DNA of 33,416 bases from assembly GCA_900539655.1 (NCBI GenBank), contig UQCR01000081.1, positions 1 to 33,416 of the forward strand, in the 5' to 3' direction. The DNA is from an uncultured Robinsoniella sp. Its GTDB lineage: Bacteria; Bacillota; Clostridia; Lachnospirales; Lachnospiraceae. Numbering within the stretch: the first letter of the stretch is position 1; every line of letters starts with the position of its first letter. Of this stretch, positions 24,198 through 32,594 are shown one piece after another. The notes beneath the pieces are model-generated. The model did no database searches. It saw only the letters and a program-made list of their open reading frames with translations, and was not told the DNA's origin. The translations under genes were made by a program, and so were the position numbers.

Positions 24198-25376
24198 TTA
24201 ATTATCCTCACAAGAAATCAGATTTGCATTACACAGTGCATCGTACAATTCATCTGCAAGAATCCGATGTCCTGTCCTGTTCAGATGCCCTTCTCCCATA
24301 GAGGTGTTGCCAAATCCATAGGGGACACCATACTGCTTGTCATAGCAATCCTGAAATGCAGCTCCGGTATCAATAATCTGGATATCCTGATTTTTACATA
24401 CCTGCTGAAAATACTGGTAAGAATCGTCATAGGTTATTTCCAGTTGATCACCGCTTATTTTTACAATGGGATGATATAAGATAAAGATCTTTCCCTGATA
24501 TTCCTTCTTCATTGTTGTAAATACCTGATCCAAAAGCTCCTGATAGCGCTCCATACCGGATTCCCCGCCCGGAAGATCCTGCACATCCTGCTCCTCAATT
24601 TCCTGTTCCCGGACATTTGATCCCTGCGCATCCTGCCCCTCAATTCCCTGCTCCCGGACATCTGATTCCACATCCTGCTCATCAATTTCCTGTTCCTGTA
24701 AATCCGACTTACCTATCCCAAATGCACCACTAAAATCAATCTTAAAGTCTGCAAACTGCTTCTGCTGCAACAAGTTCAGCAGGGGCATATTCTCTTTCAC
24801 CGTCATTGCAAGCTTCTGTATTCCGGATATTTTATCTGCTATCACCGAACCATCCTGCTCCGGATTATAAGGAACCTGTTTCAGACAGCTTTCCAATGTA
24901 TTACTGACACAGTCGGATTGAAAGACCTCAAGTACAACCCCTTTCGCCTTGGGAAACTCTTTCACTGCCGCTGAAAAATGTTTCAAAAGATCCGGCAGAT
25001 AGTGGCCATCCGCACCAATATTATAGATATACTCTTTTGGTTCTGCTGTAATCTTCCGATTCACCAGTTCTGTATATCTCTCGTCAATCGGGACTTCCTT
25101 CCCCTGTGTATGGGAAGAACCCATTACCAGGATATAATTATCCTCCGCAAGGGGGTACTGGTTGATATATCCGTTTTCGTCTATTTTTCCCGCGCCAAAG
25201 CCTTCCAGCGCATTGGAATAACTAGAACCCGGATTCCAGATTGCATTGGTAGCTGCTTCTGACCTGCTAATCCACCCGGGTTGATGAAAATATATAAATA
25301 TAAATAAATTAACAAAGCAAAAAGAGATCGCGATGGCAAATAACCAGGCTGCTATGGTTTTAACTGTTCTTTTCAT
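24198..25376 (-). CDS. SGNH-like extracytoplasmic acyltransferase partner of MBOAT
   Basis: A 392-residue protein with an N-terminal membrane anchor (about 9-30) and an extracellular SGNH/AlgJ-DltD-type domain. The nucleophile region is VMGSSHTQG (84-92, likely S88), and the terminal catalytic block is GEGHLNRTGH (361-370, H364 with E362). Between them (226-267) sits an insertion of three E/Q/D-rich repeat units of 14, 15 and 13 residues (LQEQEIDEQDVESD type) that is unusual for the family. It is coupled to the MBOAT gene and follows sortase B after a 49-bp gap. The likely role is transfer of an acyl group from the MBOAT to the polysaccharide or another wall polymer. Confidence 0.8.
   Translation of the reverse strand: MKRTVKTIAAWLFAIAISFCFVNLFIFIYFHQPGWISRSEAATNAIWNPGSSYSNALEGFGAGKIDENGYINQYPLAEDNYILVMGSSHTQGKEVPIDERYTELVNRKITAEPKEYIYNIGADGHYLPDLLKHFSAAVKEFPKAKGVVLEVFQSDCVSNTLESCLKQVPYNPEQDGSVIADKISGIQKLAMTVKENMPLLNLLQQKQFADFKIDFSGAFGIGKSDLQEQEIDEQDVESDVREQGIEGQDAQGSNVREQEIEEQDVQDLPGGESGMERYQELLDQVFTTMKKEYQGKIFILYHPIVKISGDQLEITYDDSYQYFQQVCKNQDIQIIDTGAAFQDCYDKQYGVPYGFGNTSMGEGHLNRTGHRILADELYDALCNANLISCEDN
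24576..24701 (-). repeat. In-frame tandem repeats in the SGNH gene
   Basis: Three imperfect units of about 42 bp encode [LV][QR]EQxI[DE]xQDxxxSx. They begin at 24701, 24659 and 24614 on the minus strand. The DNA repetition, not only the protein, is visible as recurring CAATTTCCTGTTCC-like blocks. Confidence 0.65.
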
Positions 25377-25425
25377 TTCTATATCCTTTCATATCTGTAC
25401 ACCTGCTGACACTGATGTATCGATT

Positions 25426-26301
25426 TTAACTATCCTTAAGCACCCCGAGAACCAGGTATCTGTAATTGCCTCCCATCCCATGGCAGGTTGAAAGCGTAAG
25501 AATTTTATCGGATGGAAGAATCGAAAGATCTTCGTCAACGTTACTTCTCATATCCCGGATATTCCTGATTTCTTTTATAAATGGTAAGAAAGAATCTTTA
25601 CCTGAGAAATCATAACTTTTCATGATATGGCGGTCATCAAATAACACTGCCGCAAATATCCGGTAAGCCAGCTTTCTGTCTTTCAAATAAATGAAAATCT
25701 CCCGGTTTGCATCAAAGAAGCTCTTATCTTCAAATAGATGCAATTCACCAAACATGTCCCCATTTTTCATGTTATGCCCATATAATACCGTGACCGGATC
25801 TGTAAAATCTCTGCGGTTGTAATCTTCACTGAAAACAGATCCCTCTATATTGGTACTGCCGTCCGGCATCTTGTCCAGATAATAGAGGTTATCGCCTTCC
25901 CGCTGAACTACCGGATAATTGACTTTTGTCCCCGGGATTTCTATCCATGCATAGACATCCGGCATCTCTTTCTGAAGCTCTGTAATATTGACCGGAAGAT
26001 CTGCCGACTGGACTGTCTGCTGGTTTTTTTGCTGATCTGTTTTATTTTTTGTATTCTGGTCAGTTGATTTTTCCGTGGATGATGCATCTCTGGTATCAGA
26101 CTTATGGGAATCCCTCTCACCCTGGCTTTCAGGCATCTCCCCGGCAGTATTATCGGATACCCCAGACTGTTCATAGAGTTTTGCGGCAGCCAGCTTCTGC
26201 ATTTCCCTGTTTATCACAAAACAGATGCATATCCCAGCCAGTAAAAATGCTGTGATTCCCACCAGGATCCATTTCCCCGCAGCTTTCTTCTTTTTATTCA
26301 A
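25426..26301 (-). CDS. srtB: Class B sortase
   Basis: A 291-residue membrane transpeptidase: N-terminal anchor (about 11-30), a Ser/Asp/Lys/Gln-rich linker (about 45-100) and the sortase beta-barrel (about 103-288). Catalytic residues are H176 (LYGHNMKNGDMF), C273 (LSTCHGMG) and R281 (NYRYLVLG). TLSTC and the extra helical stretch before the active-site cysteine (DSFLPFIKEIRNI) indicate class B. The probable substrate is the SPKTG protein of the same locus. The start is TTG at 26301, overlapping the LCP stop by 4 bp (TTGA) behind a GGTGGTGATGGAAG purine stretch; no nearby ATG is available. Its location inside a polysaccharide-attachment and acylation block is unusual. Confidence 0.9.
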   Translation of the reverse strand: MNKKKKAAGKWILVGITAFLLAGICICFVINREMQKLAAAKLYEQSGVSDNTAGEMPESQGERDSHKSDTRDASSTEKSTDQNTKNKTDQQKNQQTVQSADLPVNITELQKEMPDVYAWIEIPGTKVNYPVVQREGDNLYYLDKMPDGSTNIEGSVFSEDYNRRDFTDPVTVLYGHNMKNGDMFGELHLFEDKSFFDANREIFIYLKDRKLAYRIFAAVLFDDRHIMKSYDFSGKDSFLPFIKEIRNIRDMRSNVDEDLSILPSDKILTLSTCHGMGGNYRYLVLGVLKDS

Positions 26302-28010
26302 CTTCCATCACCACCGCTGTCTTTTGTTCCGGTTTCAACCTCTTTATAAAAATTATTTAGGATCAGGTCATATAACTGATCCTGGTCAACATGAAATTCT
26401 TCATAATAAGTCCCCTTTTTTGTTGTTCCTGGAAGCATCTGAATATCGTCACCACTAAAATCCGTGTCCAGCATCAGAGTCGCTAAATATACGGCATGGT
26501 CAAGCCCAAGGTTCGTCACCATATTTTTTGACAGTTCCTGATAAAGTTGGATTGGTAATGCCGGATCTTTACGGATCTTTTCTTTGGCTGCATTTAAAAA
26601 GGACAATACATATGTTTTTTGTCTCTGCATACGCATTCCGTTACCGCCGCTTTTGGTGATATCCCGCCTTTGGATAAATTTCATCGCCTGCTCTCCGGTC
26701 AGGGTGATTTTCGCCCCCTTTAAAAACGCCGGGTCATCATAGGTCATATCCTCCGGTATGGTGACAGTTACGCCATCAACTGCATCATTTAGTTTTGATA
26801 CTGCCTCCAGATTAATCGCAGCATATCCGTGAATTGGCAGGTTATACATTAATTTTGATACCGCTTCTTTCATCATTTCACAGCTCTTATCGGAACCATC
26901 TCCATATGCATAGGCAAGGGCTAAGTGATTCTCCTCTTCCCCCAGATAGTTTCCTTCATAATCATAATTTTTAATTGCTGTCATGGTATCCCTGGAAATA
27001 CCGAATATTTTCATCTCTCTGGTATCTGGATTCAGAGATATCAGAAAAATAGCATCTGCCTGTCCGCCTTTGCCGGATACCTCCGGAACGGTTTCAATCT
27101 CCTGTGTGCGCTTGTCAATACCCATGCATAAGATATTGATTATATTTTCCTCATAGCGGTAGGCTTTTCCATCATGGTAATACAAGGACGGATCATACGC
27201 TTCCTCATCACTGCTATTTTTACTATCATTTTTAGTATTACTTTTATTATTATTTTCACTTATACTGCCATCCCCATTGGAATCTTCATTTTCCAGTGTG
27301 GGTGCCCTGGCTGAAGTATTCTTCTCCATCAGGCTGTTCTTGCCCATCACCCGGTATACATGATAGGCACCAAATCCGCCCATCCCGGTGAATACACATA
27401 ATGTAAAGCACACAAGCAGGATCCGGATAAATATTTTCACCTTTCTGCCTTTTGAAAATCCATAGCGGTAGAACATCTCCAGTCCATAACCCATAAATCC
27501 ACCCAGAGTATTACAGAAGAGATCATCTATATCAAATACTCCCGTCCTGGTTTTCAGCTGCACGGTTTCAATAAAAAGGCTGCACAGAGGAATCACCAGC
27601 AATAAAAGGTATTTTTTCTTTCCTTCCATACGTACCAGCTGAATAAACATGCCCACCGGTACAAATAAAAGGAAATTACTTATTAATCGGACAACTGCAC
27701 GGTTTAGATAACCGGCACGAAAAACTTCATCAAAAAGCTTCAGATTTACTTTCGCTTCCTCCATGGGGGTTCTGGTAAAAAAAGTAATGCTGAGTATGAT
27801 TCCCAGATACAATAGCAGCATGCTGATCACGGAAATATTCCGAACGCTTTTTTTAACCGAATCACAGGTATGTATACGGGCAATGGCAAAGTAAACAATG
27901 ATACACAGTAAGACCGCTGCAAATACAGTAATCAAGAATGAAAATGGAACTTTTTCTAATTCACCTGACATAGTCTCCAGCACTTTACTGAAATTAATAA
28001 TAGCTTTCAT
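26298..28010 (-). CDS. VanZ-LCP fusion: LytR-CpsA-Psr wall-polymer ligase with VanZ membrane domain
   Basis: A 570-residue fusion. The N-terminal part (about 20-185) has four or five membrane helices with the VanZ pattern: SNFLLFVPVGMF (111-122), then ETVQLKTRTGVFDIDDLFCNTLGGFMGY (148-175). Another helix (about 192-215) leads to an Asn/Ser/Asp-rich linker and an extracellular LCP domain (about 290-475) with MGIDKR (D299), the Arg-Asp of FGISRDT (R340) and the arginine cluster QRRDITKSGGNGMRMQRQ. LCP enzymes transfer undecaprenyl-linked polymers to peptidoglycan, so this is likely the attachment enzyme for the polysaccharide made by the upstream genes. It follows the BY-kinase gene by 6 bp and overlaps sortase B. 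The VanZ part may act as anchor or partner. Confidence 0.9.
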   Translation of the reverse strand: MKAIINFSKVLETMSGELEKVPFSFLITVFAAVLLCIIVYFAIARIHTCDSVKKSVRNISVISMLLLYLGIILSITFFTRTPMEEAKVNLKLFDEVFRAGYLNRAVVRLISNFLLFVPVGMFIQLVRMEGKKKYLLLLVIPLCSLFIETVQLKTRTGVFDIDDLFCNTLGGFMGYGLEMFYRYGFSKGRKVKIFIRILLVCFTLCVFTGMGGFGAYHVYRVMGKNSLMEKNTSARAPTLENEDSNGDGSISENNNKSNTKNDSKNSSDEEAYDPSLYYHDGKAYRYEENIINILCMGIDKRTQEIETVPEVSGKGGQADAIFLISLNPDTREMKIFGISRDTMTAIKNYDYEGNYLGEEENHLALAYAYGDGSDKSCEMMKEAVSKLMYNLPIHGYAAINLEAVSKLNDAVDGVTVTIPEDMTYDDPAFLKGAKITLTGEQAMKFIQRRDITKSGGNGMRMQRQKTYVLSFLNAAKEKIRKDPALPIQLYQELSKNMVTNLGLDHAVYLATLMLDTDFSGDDIQMLPGTTKKGTYYEEFHVDQDQLYDLILNNFYKEVETGTKDSGGDGS

Positions 28011-28016
28011 GGCATC

Positions 28017-29456
28017 CTAACCTTCCGAATCCGATACACTCTGTTTATAATAACGATAAGATTTTCCGTAATAATAGTTGTGATATCCGTATTTTAAAAA
28101 TCCTGCTTCCACGTAATTTAATACATACCCCACCAGTTTGAGTTCTGTACCGGCAAGCATTTCCATGCCCTCCCGCACGTAGCGTGCCTCTACATAATCC
28201 TGTCTCACCAGATAAATTCCTGCATCAGCATACTCCGATATAATAGCTGCATCGGTAAAAAAGGAAACCGGAGGCGTATCGATTACAACATAGTCATATT
28301 TGCTGCTAAGGGCATCCAGAATGTCCTTTAAGCGGGGATTAGACAGTAACTTCGTTGTGTCTTCCCTGGCTTTTCCTCCGCACAAAACCATAATATTGTC
28401 CCTGTATTTTTGAATCGCCTGGTCTAATTCCAGTTTTTGATCCAGGACTTCCGGCAAACCTTCTGTGCTGTTCTCTAATCCCAGCATCATGCCGATGGAA
28501 GGATGCCTCAGGTCACAGTCCACCAGAATTACACTTTTTCCTTCATCTGACATCGCCTGTGCCAGATTCACGGCAAACGTTGTCTTCCCCTCACTGGGCA
28601 AAGAACTGGTGATCAGAAGAGTTTTTGCCTCCTCCTCCTTCAGGTGCTTTGCCGTCCGGGATTGTATGGTACGGACAGCCTGACGGAAATCATAGGAAAC
28701 CCTCTTATCGGAAATTAAAATATGGCGTACTTCTTTTTTGGTTCGCTTTTTTTCCTTCACTTTGGGAATATAGGCGAGACAGTCCAGATTCACAATCTTC
28801 TTCATATCTGACTCCCTGCGAATTGTTTTTCTAGTCAGTGCATAAATCACAAGTATTAGAAAAACACAGCAGCCTCCGCAAATAATTCCCAATAAAACAT
28901 ACTTAATCTGGGAATATGGATTTATTGCTTTGTCAGAAGCCTGGGTATAATCAATGACACTTAACTCTACCGTTCCAACATTTTTGGATGCATACCCGGG
29001 ATACGTTTCCTGGAAAGCATCCATCATTGCATTTGCCTGATGATAATCCCCGGAGGTTATGGCAACACTTAGCATATTAGAAGAGCTTGTATTATATATC
29101 CGGATACTTCCAGGAAGCTTATCCTCTTCCTTCATCTGCATGTATTGTTTCATATCCGCTGCTAATCCGGTATTAGACAGAATATCCGGAAATGATTGGC
29201 TGAGACGCCCGGTAATCACAACATCTGTTCCCGCATCTCCTGTCTTCGTCACCACATATGTCAGCTTAGCCTGGTATAATGGAGTATACTTCCATGACTT
29301 TCCTGCATATATGCCGCAAGATATAATAAGAAAGAGAAGAAGAAGCTGGATTTTATATCTCTTTAAGCCATTCAGCATATTATCTATAAAATTTCTTATA
29401 TCCAGGACTTTCTCATCATCATATATGATGTCTATTTTGTCATTGTATAACTGCAT
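28017..29456 (-). CDS. Wzz/BY-kinase polysaccharide co-polymerase, second of pair
   Basis: A 479-residue protein joining a Wzz-type chain-length domain (membrane helices about 36-52 and 184-206) with a cytoplasmic bacterial tyrosine kinase. Walker A is SSLPSEGKTT (284-293), Walker A' VILVDCDLRHP (309-319) and Walker B YVVIDTPP (389-396). The C-terminal tyrosine cluster contains about nine Tyr between 456 and 470 and is the autophosphorylation site that controls chain length. The architecture corresponds to CpsC-CpsD fused in one polypeptide. It starts 1 bp after the paralogue's stop, with GGTGAGGAG upstream, and is followed by the LCP gene. The CpsB phosphatase in the same operon would reverse its phosphorylation. 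Confidence 0.88.
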   Translation of the reverse strand: MQLYNDKIDIIYDDEKVLDIRNFIDNMLNGLKRYKIQLLLLFLIISCGIYAGKSWKYTPLYQAKLTYVVTKTGDAGTDVVITGRLSQSFPDILSNTGLAADMKQYMQMKEEDKLPGSIRIYNTSSSNMLSVAITSGDYHQANAMMDAFQETYPGYASKNVGTVELSVIDYTQASDKAINPYSQIKYVLLGIICGGCCVFLILVIYALTRKTIRRESDMKKIVNLDCLAYIPKVKEKKRTKKEVRHILISDKRVSYDFRQAVRTIQSRTAKHLKEEEAKTLLITSSLPSEGKTTFAVNLAQAMSDEGKSVILVDCDLRHPSIGMMLGLENSTEGLPEVLDQKLELDQAIQKYRDNIMVLCGGKAREDTTKLLSNPRLKDILDALSSKYDYVVIDTPPVSFFTDAAIISEYADAGIYLVRQDYVEARYVREGMEMLAGTELKLVGYVLNYVEAGFLKYGYHNYYYGKSYRYYKQSVSDSEG

Positions 29457-29457
29457 G

Positions 29458-30882
29458 TTAACTCCTCACCTTCACGTCATGGTTATTTCCGGGACCTCTG
29501 TCATATCTTCCATAATATTTCTTATATCCGTATACCTTTGCTCCTGCCTTGCCGACAACTCTGGAACAAACTGCATTTAATACAAACCCAGCAACCTCCG
29601 TTCCGCCACGTTCTAACAAATCAATGATGTCATTAATATTTCTTGCCCTTGCCATGTTCTGCCGGATCACCAGAATAGTCTGGGGAATGACGGACGCCAG
29701 AACCTCCACATCCCTGATAATTCCCGCCGGAGGCACATCCAGTATAATGTAGTCCATCTCCTCTTCTGCTCTTGTGAGCAATTCTTTTGCTTTATCACTT
29801 TTCAGAAGAATATCACTCTCCATAATTGTTTTTGTGGAAAAACAATAGTTTATCATCCCATTTTTGTCCCGGAAAATGATATCTTCGTAAGAAGCTTTTC
29901 CTTCCAGATAGGCGTTTATATCCCTTTCTTTGGGGATCTCCCGGTCCAAAATACGGTACAACGCCGGTTTCTTCATATCCGCATCAATAAGAAGTACTTT
30001 TTTCCCCCTGGATGCCAGCTTAAGTGCAAGATTCGCTGCTATCGTAGATTTCCCTTCATTCTCCATAACACTGGTAACCATAAACGTTTTGTCCCTGCTC
30101 TTTTCCAGCTTGCGCAGAAGCATCGTAGCCGTTTTGCTCATCTCCTCTGAATATGTAAAGCTGACAGTCGGATTCGATAATAAAATGCTCTTTTTGGCAT
30201 ATTTATTTTCAAAGTGTATTTCTCCGAGAAAATCAGCATCAATCAGTTTCTTTGCCTGCATGGCATTCTGAATTTTCCCGCTTAAAATATTGGCAATACT
30301 CATCATGCTCATTTCTATAATGGCAACCAGGATAAAAATGGTAATAGAAAGTCCCATGGCATTATTTGACTCACAGGTAATTTTAGATGCCAGCGGAGAA
30401 CCGATTTTCTCCATGAGATAGCCTCCTGTCAGGTAGGAAGAGACCTTGGCATAATTTTTTAAAGCAGCCGACATCATCCGGAATGAATCTTCCGCAGTGA
30501 ATGCCCTGGTTTCCAGCAGAATCATATTGGAACCTTCCACACTCTGAGCATGAATTGTACCCGGAAGCCTGCTGCTGCCCAGTTCCTCCCGTACACGGCT
30601 TCCCAGGACATCACTGTTCAGAGAGCTGACACACCTTCCCACCACGTTGTCAATGTTGTATTCTCCTAAGGAACTGAGTGTATTATCCCTGGATATTACA
30701 ACCATGTTCATTTTAGATACATACTCGTTCGGTCTGAGCCGGTTCCAAATTCCAAAAAAACAAACTCCAACGGCAAATGCCAGCATCAGTATGTATGGAA
30801 TATTTTTAAGCAATGTCCGCCCTATCGATATATAATCAATTCCGGATTCTTTTATTTCCTCCTGACGATTGTCATAATCCAT
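29458..30882 (-). CDS. Wzz/BY-kinase polysaccharide co-polymerase, first of pair
   Basis: A 474-residue paralogue of the next gene: a Wzz-type domain with membrane helices at about 28-46 and 176-198, then a BY-kinase domain. Walker A is the variant SVMENEGKST (271-280), Walker A' VLLIDADMKKP (296-306) and Walker B YIILDVPP (378-385). The tyrosine tail is shorter, with VYGYKKYYGRYDR (450-462). Identity with the second copy is low outside the motifs, so this is an old duplication or a functional pair rather than a recent copy. AGGAGG lies before the ATG. It follows the DUF5011/HYR-like gene by 9 bp. Possibly the two form hetero-oligomers that set polymer length; this is inference. Confidence 0.85.
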   Translation of the reverse strand: MDYDNRQEEIKESGIDYISIGRTLLKNIPYILMLAFAVGVCFFGIWNRLRPNEYVSKMNMVVISRDNTLSSLGEYNIDNVVGRCVSSLNSDVLGSRVREELGSSRLPGTIHAQSVEGSNMILLETRAFTAEDSFRMMSAALKNYAKVSSYLTGGYLMEKIGSPLASKITCESNNAMGLSITIFILVAIIEMSMMSIANILSGKIQNAMQAKKLIDADFLGEIHFENKYAKKSILLSNPTVSFTYSEEMSKTATMLLRKLEKSRDKTFMVTSVMENEGKSTIAANLALKLASRGKKVLLIDADMKKPALYRILDREIPKERDINAYLEGKASYEDIIFRDKNGMINYCFSTKTIMESDILLKSDKAKELLTRAEEEMDYIILDVPPAGIIRDVEVLASVIPQTILVIRQNMARARNINDIIDLLERGGTEVAGFVLNAVCSRVVGKAGAKVYGYKKYYGRYDRGPGNNHDVKVRS

Positions 30883-30891
30883 AATTGCCTC

Positions 30892-31827
30892 CTATTCTAC
30901 TACCACCAGAAGCTCTGCATTGCAGGTATACTCCCGGCTGTCTGTGGTATATGTATATACGACAGAGTAATTGCCTTTTTTTTCGGTATCCACATCGGAT
31001 GAATATTTTATCCGGGAGATGTTAATCCATTTTCCGGATTTCTCTTTTGCTTCCGCCTCTGTGACCTCTCTCTTTTTCCCATTTTCTTTTATGCTGACCA
31101 TAGGACCATAATCAATGCTAAGTGTCATCTGATCATATACATAATCCAGATAGTCCGTGGGTTCAAAGGCATCGCCTTTGGAAAGATAGAGGACGTACTG
31201 CTTTAACATAATCTTCGGAACAAAGTTCCTTTCTTCATAGCTGTCATCATAGATTTCCACTTTCACTGGCAGGGATGCGGTGTCTCCAACGCTGTTTGTC
31301 ACCTGCAGCGTACAGTCATAAATGCCCTCTTTTGGGTCTTCATCAAATTTATCTTCACCATCAATTTTTATGAAGGGACTGATATCACCATCCAGGCAGT
31401 CATCCGCTTTTACATACTGAACCAGGGTTATGTCCTCATTTTTGGAAAACCGGAGCGGGCTGCTGATGGAAAATCTCGGGCTGTGATAATCCGTATAATG
31501 TAATTTTCTTGTTACAGCCCCGATATTATTGGAATGGTCAAATGCAGCGTAGGAAATCATAAATTCATTAGCTGCACCTGACGGATTTTTTTCTATGCTC
31601 TCAATCAGCAGGGAATCCGTTACATCCCCATCCTGTTCATCGATCGCTTTTATTCCTTTCATCAGTTCTTCGTTCCCAGCCTCAATGGATGCTGAAATCT
31701 TCTCATTCTCACAAATAAGCTTTGGGCCGGTGATATCCCGCTTCTGCTGCATCTGATATGCCTCATATACGCCCACCCCCAGTGAAATGATAAAAGCTGA
31801 TATAATGAATCTTTTTATCCACTTCAT
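30892..31827 (-). CDS. Membrane-anchored DUF5011/HYR-like protein
   Basis: A 311-residue protein with an N-terminal membrane anchor (about 5-22) and an extracellular part built of Ig-like beta domains. Two DUF5011/HYR-type signatures are visible: AIDEQDGDVTDS (61-72) and ADDCLDGDIS (141-150). Such domains are found in surface and adhesion proteins, but their ligand is usually unknown. It sits between the CpsB phosphatase (23-bp gap) and the first BY-kinase (9-bp gap), with GAGGAG before the ATG, so it belongs to the exopolysaccharide assembly operon. It could help link the polymer or the export machinery to the wall. I do not recognise a specific named homologue. Confidence 0.7.
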   Translation of the reverse strand: MKWIKRFIISAFIISLGVGVYEAYQMQQKRDITGPKLICENEKISASIEAGNEELMKGIKAIDEQDGDVTDSLLIESIEKNPSGAANEFMISYAAFDHSNNIGAVTRKLHYTDYHSPRFSISSPLRFSKNEDITLVQYVKADDCLDGDISPFIKIDGEDKFDEDPKEGIYDCTLQVTNSVGDTASLPVKVEIYDDSYEERNFVPKIMLKQYVLYLSKGDAFEPTDYLDYVYDQMTLSIDYGPMVSIKENGKKREVTEAEAKEKSGKWINISRIKYSSDVDTEKKGNYSVVYTYTTDSREYTCNAELLVVVE

Positions 31828-31850
31828 AATATGAATCTCCTCTTTCTGTA

Positions 31851-32594
31851 CTATACCAACGCTAAATGATGCGGAACAAAAGTCAGTATTTCTTCATTGT
31901 GTATGACACGGTCTGGATTTTCCTTCAGTAATAATTCTGCATACTCTTTAGAAAATTCTTTTCTTAAAAACCTGGAAATCCGCTCCATGGAAATTGTTCT
32001 TCCCTCATAACCGTGTGCATCTGATGCAACCATCTGTACAAGATTGGAACGCAGCATAGCATATGCCAGCCTGCCAGCACCTGTCCCAAACTCACCAAAG
32101 ATACTTCCTTTGTTTATCTGCATTGCGCAATCCCGTTGGATTAAATCATATATAAACTCCGGATTGTCCTGCATAAAATAATACCGCTCCGGATGTGCCA
32201 GAATCACCCGGTAACCCTTTTCCTGCATCTGGCTGACTGCCTGGAGAACTTGCTGTGGGGATTCTTCAAAGTCAAACTCCAGGAGTATATAACTGCCCCG
32301 ATTCATCGTGACCACTTCCCTACGCTCCAGCTTTTCACACAGATGTTCATCGTAATACAATTCCATTCCAGGATATAGTTCTACGGGTATCTGATATCCC
32401 ATAAGCCTGCGCTGCAGATGTTCAAAAGCTTCCCAGTATTCATTTGGCGTATAAGGATAGTAGTTTCCATGGCTGGCTGCAAAAATCCGATCGGTGCCAT
32501 TTTCGTACGCCATACATATCATTTCAATGCTCTCTTCTACCGTCTCCGGTCCGTCATCCAGCCCGGGTAAAATATGTACATGGATATCTGTCAT
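31851..32594 (-). CDS. cpsB: CpsB/YwqE-type PHP tyrosine phosphatase
   Basis: A manganese-dependent protein-tyrosine phosphatase of the PHP family, 247 residues, that dephosphorylates BY-kinases and so regulates exopolysaccharide synthesis. Metal ligands are seen as DIHVHILPGLDDGP (H5, H7, D13 and D14), ASHGNYYP (H42), E78, LAHPERY (H134) and ASDAHG (D192, H194). This is the standard CpsB/YwqE pattern and length. AGGAGG lies 8 nt before the ATG, and the start overlaps the preceding acyltransferase stop by 4 bp. Its kinases are the two BY-kinase genes downstream in the same operon. Confidence 0.92.
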   Translation of the reverse strand: MTDIHVHILPGLDDGPETVEESIEMICMAYENGTDRIFAASHGNYYPYTPNEYWEAFEHLQRRLMGYQIPVELYPGMELYYDEHLCEKLERREVVTMNRGSYILLEFDFEESPQQVLQAVSQMQEKGYRVILAHPERYYFMQDNPEFIYDLIQRDCAMQINKGSIFGEFGTGAGRLAYAMLRSNLVQMVASDAHGYEGRTISMERISRFLRKEFSKEYAELLLKENPDRVIHNEEILTFVPHHLALV

